DNA of 64,000 bases from Methylocystaceae bacterium (GTDB taxonomy: Bacteria; Pseudomonadota; Alphaproteobacteria; Rhodospirillales; Terasakiellaceae). Under the pieces are notes generated by a model. It was not told the DNA's origin. It saw only the letters and a list, made by a program, of their open reading frames with translations, and did no database searches. Below, piece by piece: positions 16,351 to 26,554 of the stretch (positions within the stretch are counted from its first letter, which is position 1; every line of letters starts with the position of its first letter). A program made the translations under genes and the position numbers. The stretch is taken from NCBI GenBank assembly GCA_013373205.1, contig JABXIG010000003.1, positions 1,157,853 to 1,221,852 on the forward strand, given 5' to 3'.

Positions 16351-17337
16351 TTATTGAAACGATTTTGTTTTTTCTTGAAGAGATGTTATGGCCTGCGCAT
16401 ATTCCTGATGCAAGGTTGTAACGAGATCTTTTACAGGTGGGCAGCTGTCAATCGCCCCAACTCCTTGACCCGCAGACCAGATATTACTCCAGACACCTTC
16501 CGCTTTTGAATTTTCATTCAGCTTAAGTTCAGAGCCAAAATCAATTTCAGTTTTCTCAGGCGTTTCATTCAGATCAAGTCCGGCCTTTTCAATGCTTGGC
16601 ATTAAGAAGTTTGCATTTACACCTGAAATTTTAGGGGTATAGACAATGTCGGCGGCATCACTGTCTACAATCATCCCCTTATAGTCATCAACAGCCATCG
16701 CTTCTTTTGTGGCGATAAAGCGTGTCCCCATATAGGCCAAGTCAGCCCCCATCATTTGTGCACTGGCGATATCCTGCCCTGTAGACAGACTTCCTGCCAA
16801 TAAAATGGTTTTATGGAAAAACTGACGAATTTCAGACAATAAGGCAAAGGGGCTCATTTGCCCGGCATGGCCCCCCGCCCCGGCACAGACGCAAATTAAT
16901 CCGTCTGCACCGGCTTCGGCTGCTTTTTGAGCGAATTTCACGTTAATCACATCATGAAAAACAACACCGCCATACCCATGGACTTGTTCGATCAAGGAAG
17001 GCACCGCCCCCAATGAGGTGATAATCAAGGGAACTTCATGTTTGACACAAATTTCCAAATCAGCATCAAGCCGTTTGTTGCTGCGATGAGCGATCAAATT
17101 GACACCAAAGGGGGCTGCTTTGCGACCTGTCTCGGACTCAAATTCAGCAAGTTTGGTTTTGATTTCAATCACCCAGTCTTCAAATCCTTGCGTGGTGCGT
17201 TGATTGAGGGCAGGAAAAGTGCCGATGACACCTGACTTGCATGTTTCAATCACCAATTCGGGACCGGATACCAGAAACATCGGGGCAGCGACAACCGGAA
17301 GCTTTAGCTTAGCATCGAACTGTGGGGGGATAGACAT
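16351..17337 (-). CDS. Nitronate monooxygenase / 2-nitropropane dioxygenase family flavoprotein
   Basis: A 328-residue TIM-barrel FMN protein. The family pattern is seen: an early VVAAPMFLVSGPELV, VCAGAGGHAGQMSPFALL near the middle (the catalytic-histidine region) and LLAGSLSTGQDIASAQMMGAD in the phosphate-binding part. Family members oxidise alkyl nitronates, but many in fatty-acid operons have unknown or enoyl-reductase-like roles. It stands 17 bases after the FadN-like gene in a beta-oxidation operon, so a role on an unsaturated or modified acyl chain is plausible (inference). Confidence 0.85.
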   Translation of the reverse strand: MSIPPQFDAKLKLPVVAAPMFLVSGPELVIETCKSGVIGTFPALNQRTTQGFEDWVIEIKTKLAEFESETGRKAAPFGVNLIAHRSNKRLDADLEICVKHEVPLIITSLGAVPSLIEQVHGYGGVVFHDVINVKFAQKAAEAGADGLICVCAGAGGHAGQMSPFALLSEIRQFFHKTILLAGSLSTGQDIASAQMMGADLAYMGTRFIATKEAMAVDDYKGMIVDSDAADIVYTPKISGVNANFLMPSIEKAGLDLNETPEKTEIDFGSELKLNENSKAEGVWSNIWSAGQGVGAIDSCPPVKDLVTTLHQEYAQAITSLQEKTKSFQ

Positions 17338-17354
17338 GGCCTTCCTTTTCGGGC

Positions 17355-19625
17355 TTAGTTTTTTAGGGGTTTACCAGTTTTAAGCATATGCTGCATACGT
17401 TCAATCGCTTGTGGCGTCACACATAGGCTTATGACATTTTCAAGTTCCTTGGCAAGAAGGGCATCTTCCCAATCTTCTTGTTGTGCCGGTAACATGGTTT
17501 CAAATGTCACCCGTTCCAAAGTGGCCTGATAGCCATCTGTTGCAAAATCAGGTTCTGCACATTCAGCCACAGCTGGAAGGACTTCGCGGGTACGTGTTTT
17601 GCCACGCAAAGAAATCGCCAGCTCTTTCGCATCCAAAAGCAAACGGTCACGGTTCATCGTGATGCCATCGCTTTGGCGCAAGTAACACAGTTCTTTTGCA
17701 TGCATGGCTGAACCAGATACCATTGCCCCTTGAATGACTTTATAGGCATTTGAAATGGCATTTTCTGCACCAAAGCTTTCCATGCTGCGGATCAATAATT
17801 CTTTTGTTCCGCCCCAACCCGGCAAAATCCCGACATTATTTTCGACCAAACCGATATAAAGTTCACTATGGGCCTGTACGGCGTGGCAATGCATCAGGAT
17901 TTCAACACCACCGCCAAAGGCACGACCTGCAGGTGCGCCAACAACAGGTACTTTAGCGTATTTCAGCTTCATAAAGACTTTTTGACCATAAGAAATATAG
18001 CCATGAACAAATTCTTTATCGCTCACCCGTTCGACCAAATCCGCAAGGTTTGCCCCGGCGGCAAAGACCGGACCTTCATTATAAAGGACGATGGCTTTAT
18101 TCTGTGCTTCGGCTTTATCGATAATCGTTTCGATATTTTCCAGAAGTTCGCGCGGCAAGGTGTTCATTTTGGTGCGGAATTCCAGACACCAGACATCATC
18201 ACCCAAATCCCAGACATTAGCTGTATCTGTTGCTTCAACCAAAGCATTTTGCTGTTCAAGGTCACTCAGCAACAAGATGCCGTCAGCCTTTTCGATAGGT
18301 TGGTAATTCCCATCTGCACCCATGCATTTATTGATCCCGTCTTCAAAGATATAAAGAGGACGGCCATCAGCCTGCTTCAAGAAATCACTAACAGGCAGGT
18401 TTTCAGCTTCAAGACGTTCAACAAAAGCTTTGGTCCCGATTAGGTCGATCATTTCAAAGGGACCAAATGCCCAGTTGTAGCCCAGTTTCATCGCCTTATC
18501 GACAGAGGTAATATCTCCGGCCACATCAGGGATCAAGGTGCTGGCGTAGTTCAGCACTTGTGACAACACTTTCCAACCATAGGCCCCGCCTTTATCCGTG
18601 CTGGCGAGTAATTCTTTCAATTGACCTTTTTTAAGCTGACTACTTGCCAAGCTTGATTTTTCAACAGGTCGGTATTCCAGATTTTCCAGATTGATGGTTT
18701 CTTTAATGCGTTTGCCATCATCGCTCTTTGTCACCCGGTAGAACCCTTGATAAACACGGCCTTTGCGACCATGAAGGCCTTTTTCGACCATGGCGGTGAC
18801 ACTTGGCATTACTTTGGCGTAAGGGGCGAATGCATCGCTTTCGGGCAGAAGACTGCCAAGACTTGCTGTTACATCCGGCATCAGATCAAGCCCGCACAAG
18901 TCCCATAGACCGAAAATACCCGTACTTGGATAGCCACATGGACCAGACATAATAGCATCTGCTTCTTCAATGCTCAGGCCTGTGTTTTGGGCTTCATAAA
19001 CAGAAGCCTGCATCCAGAACACCCCAAGACGGTTGGCAATAAAGCCCGGACGATCTGCACAATGGATGACGGTTTTACCCATATGGATGTCATTGAATTC
19101 TGCAACACGATCCACACAGCTTTGTTCTGTATCTTCACCTTTTACAATTTCAAGCAGACGCATGTGGCGTGGCGGGTTGAAATAGTGGGTAACGATAAAG
19201 TTTTCACGCAAACGCTGGGGCATACCCTCCATGAGGGAAGCAAGCGGAATTGTTGACGTGTTGGAAGAAACGACAGAGCCGTCTTTGCGCACTTCTTCAA
19301 TACGTTTGAATAGGCTTTGCTTGATATCCAAACGTTCAATAATAACTTCGACGATCCAGTCACAATCGGCCAAAAGGTCCATGTTGTCTTCGGTGTTGCC
19401 AACGCTTAAACGTGCGGCAGCTTCCTGCCCCATAAACCCGCCATTGGCACCCGCCTTAAGAAAACGGGCTTTGGCACCAGCAGCGATGGCGTTGCGATCT
19501 TCAGCCCCATCCGGGACGATATCCAGAAGAACCACTTCGGCCCCACCATTTGCAGCCTGGGCAGCAATGCCTGCGCCCATGACACCTGCGCCGATCACGC
19601 CTACTTTTTTAATATTATGTGTCAT
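17355..19625 (-). CDS. Bifunctional 3-hydroxyacyl-CoA dehydrogenase / enoyl-CoA hydratase, FadN-like
   Basis: A 756-residue multifunctional beta-oxidation enzyme. The NAD-binding dehydrogenase comes first (VGVIGAGVMGAGIAAQAA near 8-25, then SSNTSTIPL and the FNPPRHMRLLEIV region), followed by the two helical C-terminal domains, and a crotonase domain lies at the end (about 490-680; FAAGANLADL, GRAFGGGVEILMHC). This dehydrogenase-first order matches FadN, not FadB or FadJ. The ATG shares a base with the thiolase stop (TAATG) and GGAGAAAC precedes it, so I reject a longer in-frame start. It hydrates and oxidises acyl-CoA; its product goes to the adjacent thiolase. Confidence 0.9.
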   Translation of the reverse strand: MTHNIKKVGVIGAGVMGAGIAAQAANGGAEVVLLDIVPDGAEDRNAIAAGAKARFLKAGANGGFMGQEAAARLSVGNTEDNMDLLADCDWIVEVIIERLDIKQSLFKRIEEVRKDGSVVSSNTSTIPLASLMEGMPQRLRENFIVTHYFNPPRHMRLLEIVKGEDTEQSCVDRVAEFNDIHMGKTVIHCADRPGFIANRLGVFWMQASVYEAQNTGLSIEEADAIMSGPCGYPSTGIFGLWDLCGLDLMPDVTASLGSLLPESDAFAPYAKVMPSVTAMVEKGLHGRKGRVYQGFYRVTKSDDGKRIKETINLENLEYRPVEKSSLASSQLKKGQLKELLASTDKGGAYGWKVLSQVLNYASTLIPDVAGDITSVDKAMKLGYNWAFGPFEMIDLIGTKAFVERLEAENLPVSDFLKQADGRPLYIFEDGINKCMGADGNYQPIEKADGILLLSDLEQQNALVEATDTANVWDLGDDVWCLEFRTKMNTLPRELLENIETIIDKAEAQNKAIVLYNEGPVFAAGANLADLVERVSDKEFVHGYISYGQKVFMKLKYAKVPVVGAPAGRAFGGGVEILMHCHAVQAHSELYIGLVENNVGILPGWGGTKELLIRSMESFGAENAISNAYKVIQGAMVSGSAMHAKELCYLRQSDGITMNRDRLLLDAKELAISLRGKTRTREVLPAVAECAEPDFATDGYQATLERVTFETMLPAQQEDWEDALLAKELENVISLCVTPQAIERMQHMLKTGKPLKN

Positions 19626-20812
19626 TATAGTTTCTCCACGATCATCGCGATACCTTGTCCGCCGCCGATACACATGGTCATCAGACCATAACGACCATTG
19701 ATACGTTCCAGCTCATAAAGGGTTTTCAGTGTCAGGATGGAACCTGTTGCCCCAACTGGGTGACCAAGGCTGATCCCACTGCCGTTCGGGTTTACTTTTG
19801 CCGGATCAAAACCAAGGTCTTTGGAAACGGCCATGGCTTGTGCAGCAAAGGCTTCGTTTGATTCAATAACGTCCATATCTTCAAGCTTAAGTCCCGCACG
19901 TTCCAACGCTACCGGAACAGCCCCAATTGGACCAAGACCCATGACTTCCGGTGCCACACCGCAGAAGCCATATGACAAGATACGGGCGCGCGGTTTCAGG
20001 CCGCGTTTATCGGCTTCTTGTTGGGTTGTCATAATCATGGCACAGGCCGCATCATTGATGCCGGATGCGTTACCAGCTGTGACAACACCGTCTTTCTTGA
20101 AGACTGGTTTCAGTTTTGCCATGCCGTCAATAGTCGCATCGTGACGGACATGTTCATCCGTATCAAATTCAAATGATTTACGCCCTTTTTTGACTTCCAC
20201 AGGGACGATCTGGCTTTTAAAATAGCCTTGTTCGATGGCATTTTTGGCTCTGTTATGGCTTTCAACCGCATAAGCATCCAGTTCTTCACGGCTGAGGTTA
20301 TAACGTTCAGCAACACGTTCTGCTGTGACGCCCATATGACCACTATCAAACGGGTCAGCCAGTACGCCTGTGGTCATGTCGATCATGCGACCATCCCCCA
20401 TGCGTTGGCCAAAACGCGCATTATCAATGTAGTAAACGCCTGCGCTCATAACTTCTGCACCACCAGCCAAAGCCAGTTTACAGTCCCCCAGGACAAGCAT
20501 TTGTGCCGCCGAAATCAAAGACTGGATGGAAGACCCGCATAGACGGTTCAAATGAAAAGCAACCGAGCTTTCTTTCATCCCGATGCCCAGTGCAATTTCG
20601 CGTGACAGGTAAGCATCTGCTGTGCCCGTTGGAATAATGTGACCGAAAACGCTATGTTCGATTTCTTCGGCTTCAACACCGCTTCGTTTGACAGCTTCTT
20701 TCGCCGCAACAATACCGAGTTCAGCGGGTCTAAAACCACTCAGGCTGCCACCGAATGTGCCAATTGCTGTGCGCGCGCCATCAAGAATGACGACATCTGA
20801 AATATTTGACAT
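19625..20812 (-). CDS. Acetyl-CoA C-acyltransferase (thiolase)
   Basis: A 395-residue thiolase. The nucleophilic cysteine is in HLNRLCGSSIQSL, the acid motif in ESNEAFAAQA, the active-site histidine in GHPVGATG, and the second cysteine in CIGGGQGIAM. It cleaves 3-ketoacyl-CoA to acetyl-CoA and a shortened acyl-CoA; a reverse biosynthetic role is unlikely in this company. Translation is coupled to the FadN-like gene by TAATG. It follows the acyl-CoA dehydrogenase gene after 28 bases. Confidence 0.93.
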   Translation of the reverse strand: MSNISDVVILDGARTAIGTFGGSLSGFRPAELGIVAAKEAVKRSGVEAEEIEHSVFGHIIPTGTADAYLSREIALGIGMKESSVAFHLNRLCGSSIQSLISAAQMLVLGDCKLALAGGAEVMSAGVYYIDNARFGQRMGDGRMIDMTTGVLADPFDSGHMGVTAERVAERYNLSREELDAYAVESHNRAKNAIEQGYFKSQIVPVEVKKGRKSFEFDTDEHVRHDATIDGMAKLKPVFKKDGVVTAGNASGINDAACAMIMTTQQEADKRGLKPRARILSYGFCGVAPEVMGLGPIGAVPVALERAGLKLEDMDVIESNEAFAAQAMAVSKDLGFDPAKVNPNGSGISLGHPVGATGSILTLKTLYELERINGRYGLMTMCIGGGQGIAMIVEKL

Positions 20813-20840
20813 TTTTAAATCTCCAAAGATTTATTTATTT

Positions 20841-22619
20841 TTAAAACTGATCATTAGAAAGGCCCCAGACAGCGTCTGTGCCGTCCATGACGGTGTTGAG
20901 GCAGGCTTCGCCCTGCGGCAAAATATGGGTGATGTAAAAATCACAGCAGGCAATTTTGCTTTCAAGGAATGCTTTATTTTCGGCACCGTTTTGGATTTCT
21001 TTTTGAGCAACGGCCGCCGCCTTTAACATCAGAAAACCGCCCATCACATACCCCCAAACATCAAGATAAGCGACCGCTGTTGAGGCGATTTTTGCCGGAT
21101 TGTGTTTTGCACGTTCAATCACAAGTTCAAGGGCTGTTTTGCAATAGCGCAAGGCACAAGACAGTTTGTTTTTGCTTTCCTGTAGGGCCGGGTCAAGAAT
21201 GGCGTCGATTTCCTGTTCAAAGCGGGCGAGCAAACGTTGGGCCGTTGCTCCGCCATCACGCAAAGTTTTACGAAAGATAAAGTCATTGGCCTGAATGGCC
21301 GTTGTGCCTTCGTAAATTGTGATAATGCGGGCATCACGATAATATTGGGCCGCCCCTGTTTCTTCAATAAAGCCAAGCCCACCATGGACTTGAATGCCAA
21401 GCGAGGTCATCTCACTGCCGCGTTCTGTACACCACGCCTTGATGACCGGGGTTAGAAATTCGGCTGTCGCCTGATAAGTCTGTTGGCGTGCTTCATCGCT
21501 TTCGAAATGAGCAAGATCCAGTTGTGCCCCCCCCCAATAGGTCAAAGCGCGCATTGCCTGTGTCTGACTTTTCATATGCATAAGCTGGCGTCGAACATCC
21601 GGGTGGTTGATGATGGTATCACCGGGTTTGCCATTAAAGGGCACCCCCTGCACACGATCTTTGGCATAAGCCAAGGCATGTTGATACGCACGTTCTGCCA
21701 GTGACACACCTTGCATCCCCACTTCGAAACGCGCCTTGTTCATCATGACAAACATATATTCAAGGCCACGATTTTCTTCACCGACCAGATAACCAACAGC
21801 GCCTTCTTTATCGCCATAGGCCATAACGCAGGTTGGGCTGCCATGAATACCAAGTTTATGTTCAAGGGACACGGCACGCAGGTCGTTTGCTTCGCCCAAG
21901 CTGCCATCTTCATTCACAAGGAATTTAGGCACAACAAATAGGGAAATACCTTTCACCCCTTCCGGGGCATCCGGTGTACGTGCCAGCACAAGGTGAACGA
22001 TATTGTCACACATATCGTGATCACCATAAGAAATGAAAATTTTAGACCCGGAAATCAAATAATGATCGCCATTTGGCACCGCCTTTGTACGCACAGCCGC
22101 CAAATCAGAACCCGCCTGTGGTTCTGTCAGGTTCATGGTGCCTGTCCATTCGCCACTCACCAGTTTGGGCAGAAACGTGTTTTTCAACTCTTCACTACCG
22201 TGGCGCAACAGGGCATCCCCTGCTCCCTGGTTTAGCAAAGGCCAAAGCGAAAAAGCCAAATTGGCGCTTTGAAACATTTCACTAACCGCACCTGCGATCA
22301 CTTCCGGAAAGCCCTGCCCGCCGTAATCTTCTGAAGAGCCAAGACCAATCCAGCCGCCTTCGGTAATTTCAGTGAAAGCTTCTTTCCAGCCATCTGGTGT
22401 TTTGACTTTACCATCAACAATTTTTGATCCTTGCTGATCCCCAACTGTATTGAGCGGGTCCAGAACATTGGATGAGATTTTGGAGGCTTCTTCCAATACA
22501 GCATCAATCACATCCCATGACAGGTTTTCGTTGTGCGATTTCGCCTGAATTTGGTTAAAGTCTACCATATGTTGAATGACAAATTTCAGATCATCCAACG
22601 GTGCCGTATAAGTCGTCAT
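20841..22619 (-). CDS. Acyl-CoA dehydrogenase (long form with C-terminal extension)
   Basis: A 592-residue flavoprotein that performs the first oxidation of beta-oxidation. Family motifs: MNLTEPQAGSDLAAVRTKA in the middle, LGIHGSPTCVMAYGD, and the catalytic-base segment IITIYEGTTAIQANDF. About 130 extra residues after the core are typical of the 590-residue AcdA-like group. The ATG at 22619 is used; an in-frame TTG seven codons upstream lacks support. It sits 33 bases after the acyl-CoA synthetase gene. Chain length specificity is not visible. Confidence 0.92.
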   Translation of the reverse strand: MTTYTAPLDDLKFVIQHMVDFNQIQAKSHNENLSWDVIDAVLEEASKISSNVLDPLNTVGDQQGSKIVDGKVKTPDGWKEAFTEITEGGWIGLGSSEDYGGQGFPEVIAGAVSEMFQSANLAFSLWPLLNQGAGDALLRHGSEELKNTFLPKLVSGEWTGTMNLTEPQAGSDLAAVRTKAVPNGDHYLISGSKIFISYGDHDMCDNIVHLVLARTPDAPEGVKGISLFVVPKFLVNEDGSLGEANDLRAVSLEHKLGIHGSPTCVMAYGDKEGAVGYLVGEENRGLEYMFVMMNKARFEVGMQGVSLAERAYQHALAYAKDRVQGVPFNGKPGDTIINHPDVRRQLMHMKSQTQAMRALTYWGGAQLDLAHFESDEARQQTYQATAEFLTPVIKAWCTERGSEMTSLGIQVHGGLGFIEETGAAQYYRDARIITIYEGTTAIQANDFIFRKTLRDGGATAQRLLARFEQEIDAILDPALQESKNKLSCALRYCKTALELVIERAKHNPAKIASTAVAYLDVWGYVMGGFLMLKAAAVAQKEIQNGAENKAFLESKIACCDFYITHILPQGEACLNTVMDGTDAVWGLSNDQF

Positions 22620-22652
22620 GATATTTTCCAGTCCCTGCAAACGTATGCCAGA

Positions 22653-24464
22653 TTAGGCGTACATAGCTTCAATTTCTGTTTCGTATTTTGCTGTAATGTT
22701 TTGGCGTTTGATTTTCATCGTCGCGGTAACTTCGCCATCATCATGATCCAATTCTTTGGTCAGCATGTGGAACTTGCGGATATTGGCAACACTTGCCATT
22801 TTGCTGTTACCTTGGGCAATCTCACCCGAGATCAATTCACGCACAGCCGGGTTTTCTACCAGATTTTTATAGTTGGTATAAGCGATTTGTTGTGTTTCAG
22901 CCCATTGCCCAACCGTTTCCGGATCAATCTGGATCAGGGCCGAGACAAATTTACGTTTCTCACCAATGACAATGCATTCCTTAATGTACGGGCTGGCCTT
23001 CATGGTGTTTTCAATTTCAGTCGGGCTCAGGTTTTTACCACCAGCCGTGATCATGATGTCTTTCAAGCGGTCCACAATCCGAACGTGACCATCTTCAATT
23101 CGGACCACATCCCCTGTATGGAGCCAGCCGTCGACAATCGTGCTTTCGGTAGCTTCATCGTTTTTATAATAACCGGAAAAGACCAGATCGGATTTGATCA
23201 ACAATTCACCGGTTTGTTCATCTGTTTTAATTTCTGCATTGAACACAGCCGGACCAACTGTCCCCAAACGGATATCGTCAAGGGTCTGTGCTGTCACCAT
23301 ACCGGTTGATTCCGTTTGCCCATAAACTTCGATAAAGGGCAAGCCGATGGTGCGGAAGAAATTCAAAATAAACGGCGCAACAGGGGCCGCACCACTCATC
23401 ACCACATGGGCTTTACGAAGACCGACAAAATTTTGCAGGGCCCGGAAATACAGCCAATAGGCAATCTGAAATTTACAGTTTTCCCAAAGCGTGCGTTCAT
23501 TCTTTGGTTTAATCGAAAACGGTTCGCACCATTTCAGCATTTTGTTATAAAGCGCATAGCGTAAACCGCCTGCTTCAACCATTTTAATATGGATCATAGC
23601 TTGCAGCTTTTCCCAAATACGTGGCACCCCAAGGAAGAAATCAGGGGCAACTTCGCGCACGTCTTCCTGAACGGTACGAATAGATTCACCAAAATTAACC
23701 TGATATGCCCCATAAACAGCCCCATAAAGGCTGAGCAATTGTTCCGCAACATGACATAATGGCAAATAAGACAGGTACTTCTGGCCTTGTTGTGTATTGA
23801 ACGCCTGAATAACAGCTGCCCCTTCTGCGCGCATGTTCTTGTAACTTAACATCGCACCTTTTGGACGACCTGTGGAGCCTGAAGTATAAACCATCAAACC
23901 GATATCATCGAGACTTTGGTTTTTAAGTTCCGCTTCCAAGCCTGCCAATTCTGTTTCAGCACGCAGTTTACCTTGTTCAAGAATATCGTCAAACAGCACG
24001 ACTTTATCGGCAGGATAACTGCGAAAACCCTTGTGTTCGATCACAACGATCTTACGAATTTTCGGCAACTCATCCCAGCATTCTAGGATTTTATCGGTTT
24101 GTTCCTGATCTTCGCAGACCACCACTTCCACATCAGCATGTTCAAGAACATAAGCAACTTCGTCTGCCGGACTGGTCGGATAGACCCCGACGGAAATTGC
24201 GCGCAGGATATTGGCACCTAACTGAGAAGTCACCCATTCCCATCGGTTTTCAGACAGAATACCGATATGGGAATTGGCCGTGATGCCAAGTTCTTTAAAC
24301 CCAAGGGCCATATAGCAGCACCGCATGTAATAGTCATGCCAGGTGATGGGTTTCCAGATGCCATGTTCTTTTTGACGCAGGGCAACATCACCGCCAATTT
24401 CGCGTGCATGGGATTGCAGCATTTGGGCGATGGAAAGATTTGGGAGTGGTTTAATCGCGTTCAT
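22653..24464 (-). CDS. Long-chain acyl-CoA synthetase (AMP-forming)
   Basis: A 603-residue adenylate-forming ligase. The P-loop is seen in MVYTSGSTGRPKGAML, then VYGQTES, the GWLHTGD hinge region and DRLKDIMITAGGKNLSP. The long insertion and the YLPLCHVAEQ segment are typical of the Faa/long-chain branch. It activates a carboxylic acid to acyl-CoA with ATP. It follows the Liv-type importer genes and precedes the dehydrogenase, so it probably activates the solute that the importer brings in (inference). The ribosome site is weak. Confidence 0.9.
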   Translation of the reverse strand: MNAIKPLPNLSIAQMLQSHAREIGGDVALRQKEHGIWKPITWHDYYMRCCYMALGFKELGITANSHIGILSENRWEWVTSQLGANILRAISVGVYPTSPADEVAYVLEHADVEVVVCEDQEQTDKILECWDELPKIRKIVVIEHKGFRSYPADKVVLFDDILEQGKLRAETELAGLEAELKNQSLDDIGLMVYTSGSTGRPKGAMLSYKNMRAEGAAVIQAFNTQQGQKYLSYLPLCHVAEQLLSLYGAVYGAYQVNFGESIRTVQEDVREVAPDFFLGVPRIWEKLQAMIHIKMVEAGGLRYALYNKMLKWCEPFSIKPKNERTLWENCKFQIAYWLYFRALQNFVGLRKAHVVMSGAAPVAPFILNFFRTIGLPFIEVYGQTESTGMVTAQTLDDIRLGTVGPAVFNAEIKTDEQTGELLIKSDLVFSGYYKNDEATESTIVDGWLHTGDVVRIEDGHVRIVDRLKDIMITAGGKNLSPTEIENTMKASPYIKECIVIGEKRKFVSALIQIDPETVGQWAETQQIAYTNYKNLVENPAVRELISGEIAQGNSKMASVANIRKFHMLTKELDHDDGEVTATMKIKRQNITAKYETEIEAMYA

Positions 24465-24490
24465 TTTCTAAACGTTCCGTTTTGATTATT

Positions 24491-25306
24491 CTAGGAGAGC
24501 CAGCGTTTACGGCGTTTGTAATGTTTGATGTCACGGAAACTTTTATGTTCCTCGTCATCATGTCCGCCCATGCCGAGGTAAAATTCCTGAACATCAGCAT
24601 CGTTGGTCAAAAGCTCGGTCGGACCGTCGAGAACGATTTTTCCGGTTTCCATGATGTAACCGTAATCGGCAACGGCAAAAGCCATGGCCGCGTTCTGTTC
24701 AACCAGCAGCATGGAAGTGCCCTGTTCATTGTTGATCCGTGCGATAATGCCAAAAATCTCTTCGGTAAAGAGAGGTGACAAACCTAATGAGGGTTCATCA
24801 AGCAAAATAATTTCCGGGTTGGCAATCAAAGCACGCCCAATGGCGAGCATCTGTTGCTCCCCACCGGAAAGGTATCCGGCCAGACCGTCACGACGTTCAT
24901 AAAGACGGGGGAAATATTCATACACCAATTCAAAGCGTTTTTTCGCTTCGGTTATGTCATTGGCGTATGTGGCAGCCGTCAGATTTTCTTCAACTGTCAG
25001 GTCTTCAAAAACACGGCGGCCTTCCATCACATGAAACAGGCCCCGGCGGACCAACCCATGGGGGGTATCGGATTGAACTGACTGTCCGTCAAAGACGATG
25101 TCACCCGATTTAAGTTCACCTCTTTCCAGCTCAAGAAGGCGGGAAATGGCTTTTAAGGTTGTTGATTTGCCAGCCCCGTTTGAACCGAGGAGGGCGACGA
25201 CCGCCCCCCTTGGCACAGAAAGGGACAAGCCGCGCAATACCTGAATAGTGTTGTTGTAAACAACTTCAATATTTCGGATATCCAAAATTGGAGAAGCGCT
25301 TGTCAT
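24491..25306 (-). CDS. Liv-type ABC importer ATPase (LivF-like)
   Basis: A 271-residue ABC ATPase. Walker A is GSNGAGKST, the signature is YLSGGEQQMLAIGRAL, and Walker B is IILLDEPSLGLSP. The E-M-V-style LivF features such as FHVMEGRRVFEDLTVEENL are present. AAGGAG lies six bases before the ATG at 25306; an upstream in-frame start is not supported. It energises the LivH/LivM permeases with LivG. The C-terminal tail is basic and histidine-containing. Confidence 0.9.
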   Translation of the reverse strand: MTSASPILDIRNIEVVYNNTIQVLRGLSLSVPRGAVVALLGSNGAGKSTTLKAISRLLELERGELKSGDIVFDGQSVQSDTPHGLVRRGLFHVMEGRRVFEDLTVEENLTAATYANDITEAKKRFELVYEYFPRLYERRDGLAGYLSGGEQQMLAIGRALIANPEIILLDEPSLGLSPLFTEEIFGIIARINNEQGTSMLLVEQNAAMAFAVADYGYIMETGKIVLDGPTELLTNDADVQEFYLGMGGHDDEEHKSFRDIKHYKRRKRWLS

Positions 25307-25316
25307 TGAATTCTCC

Positions 25317-26489
25317 TTAATCCAAAAGGATCCAGTCTGATGCAGGCACCATTTGTTTTTTAGACAGGTCGTAGCGATAAACACGACCAACGGGAACAGA
25401 GTTGCCTTTCACGGAAACCGGAACACCAATGACACCGCCTGTGTCAAAGTCCTTGATTTCCTGCAAGCCTGCTTTGATGTTTGCACCTGTCAGCTCTTTA
25501 CCAGCTTTCAGAGCGTTGCGTGTACCTTCAGCCATCATCATGGTGCTGAAAAAACCTTGCATGTAAGCATTGCTTTGATAAGTGTCGCGCATAGAGCGGA
25601 TTTTATCCAGCATCGGTGCGTTTTCTTGTTCGCTGTAATAGTAATTGTACGGCATGACACCAAGGAAGCCGTCTGCAACTTCACCCATTTTGCTGACCAT
25701 GGAATTGTCTGTAGACCAGAATGTGCCCATGAATTTTGTTTTCAAACCCATTGCACGCGCTTGTGTCATAAACTCAGGGATCGGCGCCAGAACATAACCG
25801 TGGAAAATCACATAGTCAGGACGCGCGCGACGAATTTTCAAAACTTCTGTTGAAACATCAACACCGCCCGGTGCTGTTGAAATGATCAGGTTCATGTCGA
25901 GGCCAAGTTCCTTGGCAGTGGCTTTCGCACCTTCAACAGGGTCACGACCAAATTCTGTTTCAGAATGGACCAGACCAACTTTTGCACCCGGCTTTTCTTT
26001 TGCAATATGGTTCAAAAGAATACCGGTCATGTCTGTATAGCTTGGACCCGGAATGAAAATGTTCGGGAATTTCTCAGGGTCATCCAATTCAGATGCAAAA
26101 GAAGCCCCAGTCATAACCATTTTTCCAAGACGGTTAATTTCTGGTGAAATGGTTTTAGAAAAAGCTGTTGAATCACCATAATAAAGATTTACATCGTGTT
26201 GGCTGGTGATTTTGTTGAACGCCGCAACAGACGCGTCAACTTTATAGGCTGTGTCTTCTGGTACATAAACCAGTTTGTGGCCTTCAATACCGCCTTCATC
26301 GTTAATAATTTTGACGGCATCTGTGATCCCGGCGTGAATACCGACACCTGCAAAGGCAAAAACACCTGTTAATGGAATAGACCCGCCAAAGACGATGTCT
26401 TTTTTATCTGATGCCTGGGCTGCACCACTGATCAGACCGACTGAAAGCAATGCCCCTGTAACATGTTTGGCTATTTTAGAAATAGTCAT
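25317..26489 (-). CDS. Liv-type ABC substrate-binding protein (LivK-like)
   Basis: A 390-residue periplasmic binding protein with a Sec signal (hydrophobic 10-24, cleavage after AQA near 26). The Peripla_BP_6 fold is seen: DIVFGGSIPLTGVFAFAGVG at the start of the mature protein and VGLVHSETEFGRDPVEGAKA in the second lobe. Relatives bind branched amino acids, but also aromatic and aliphatic acids. Its operon partners (acyl-CoA synthetase, beta-oxidation) favour a carboxylic-acid ligand here (inference). Confidence 0.9.
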   Translation of the reverse strand: MTISKIAKHVTGALLSVGLISGAAQASDKKDIVFGGSIPLTGVFAFAGVGIHAGITDAVKIINDEGGIEGHKLVYVPEDTAYKVDASVAAFNKITSQHDVNLYYGDSTAFSKTISPEINRLGKMVMTGASFASELDDPEKFPNIFIPGPSYTDMTGILLNHIAKEKPGAKVGLVHSETEFGRDPVEGAKATAKELGLDMNLIISTAPGGVDVSTEVLKIRRARPDYVIFHGYVLAPIPEFMTQARAMGLKTKFMGTFWSTDNSMVSKMGEVADGFLGVMPYNYYYSEQENAPMLDKIRSMRDTYQSNAYMQGFFSTMMMAEGTRNALKAGKELTGANIKAGLQEIKDFDTGGVIGVPVSVKGNSVPVGRVYRYDLSKKQMVPASDWILLD

Positions 26490-26554
26490 TTGGAACTCCC
26501 TGTTAAGGCTGGAATGATGAAATGTTTTTTATGGTCAAGGTAATCTGCCTTTCT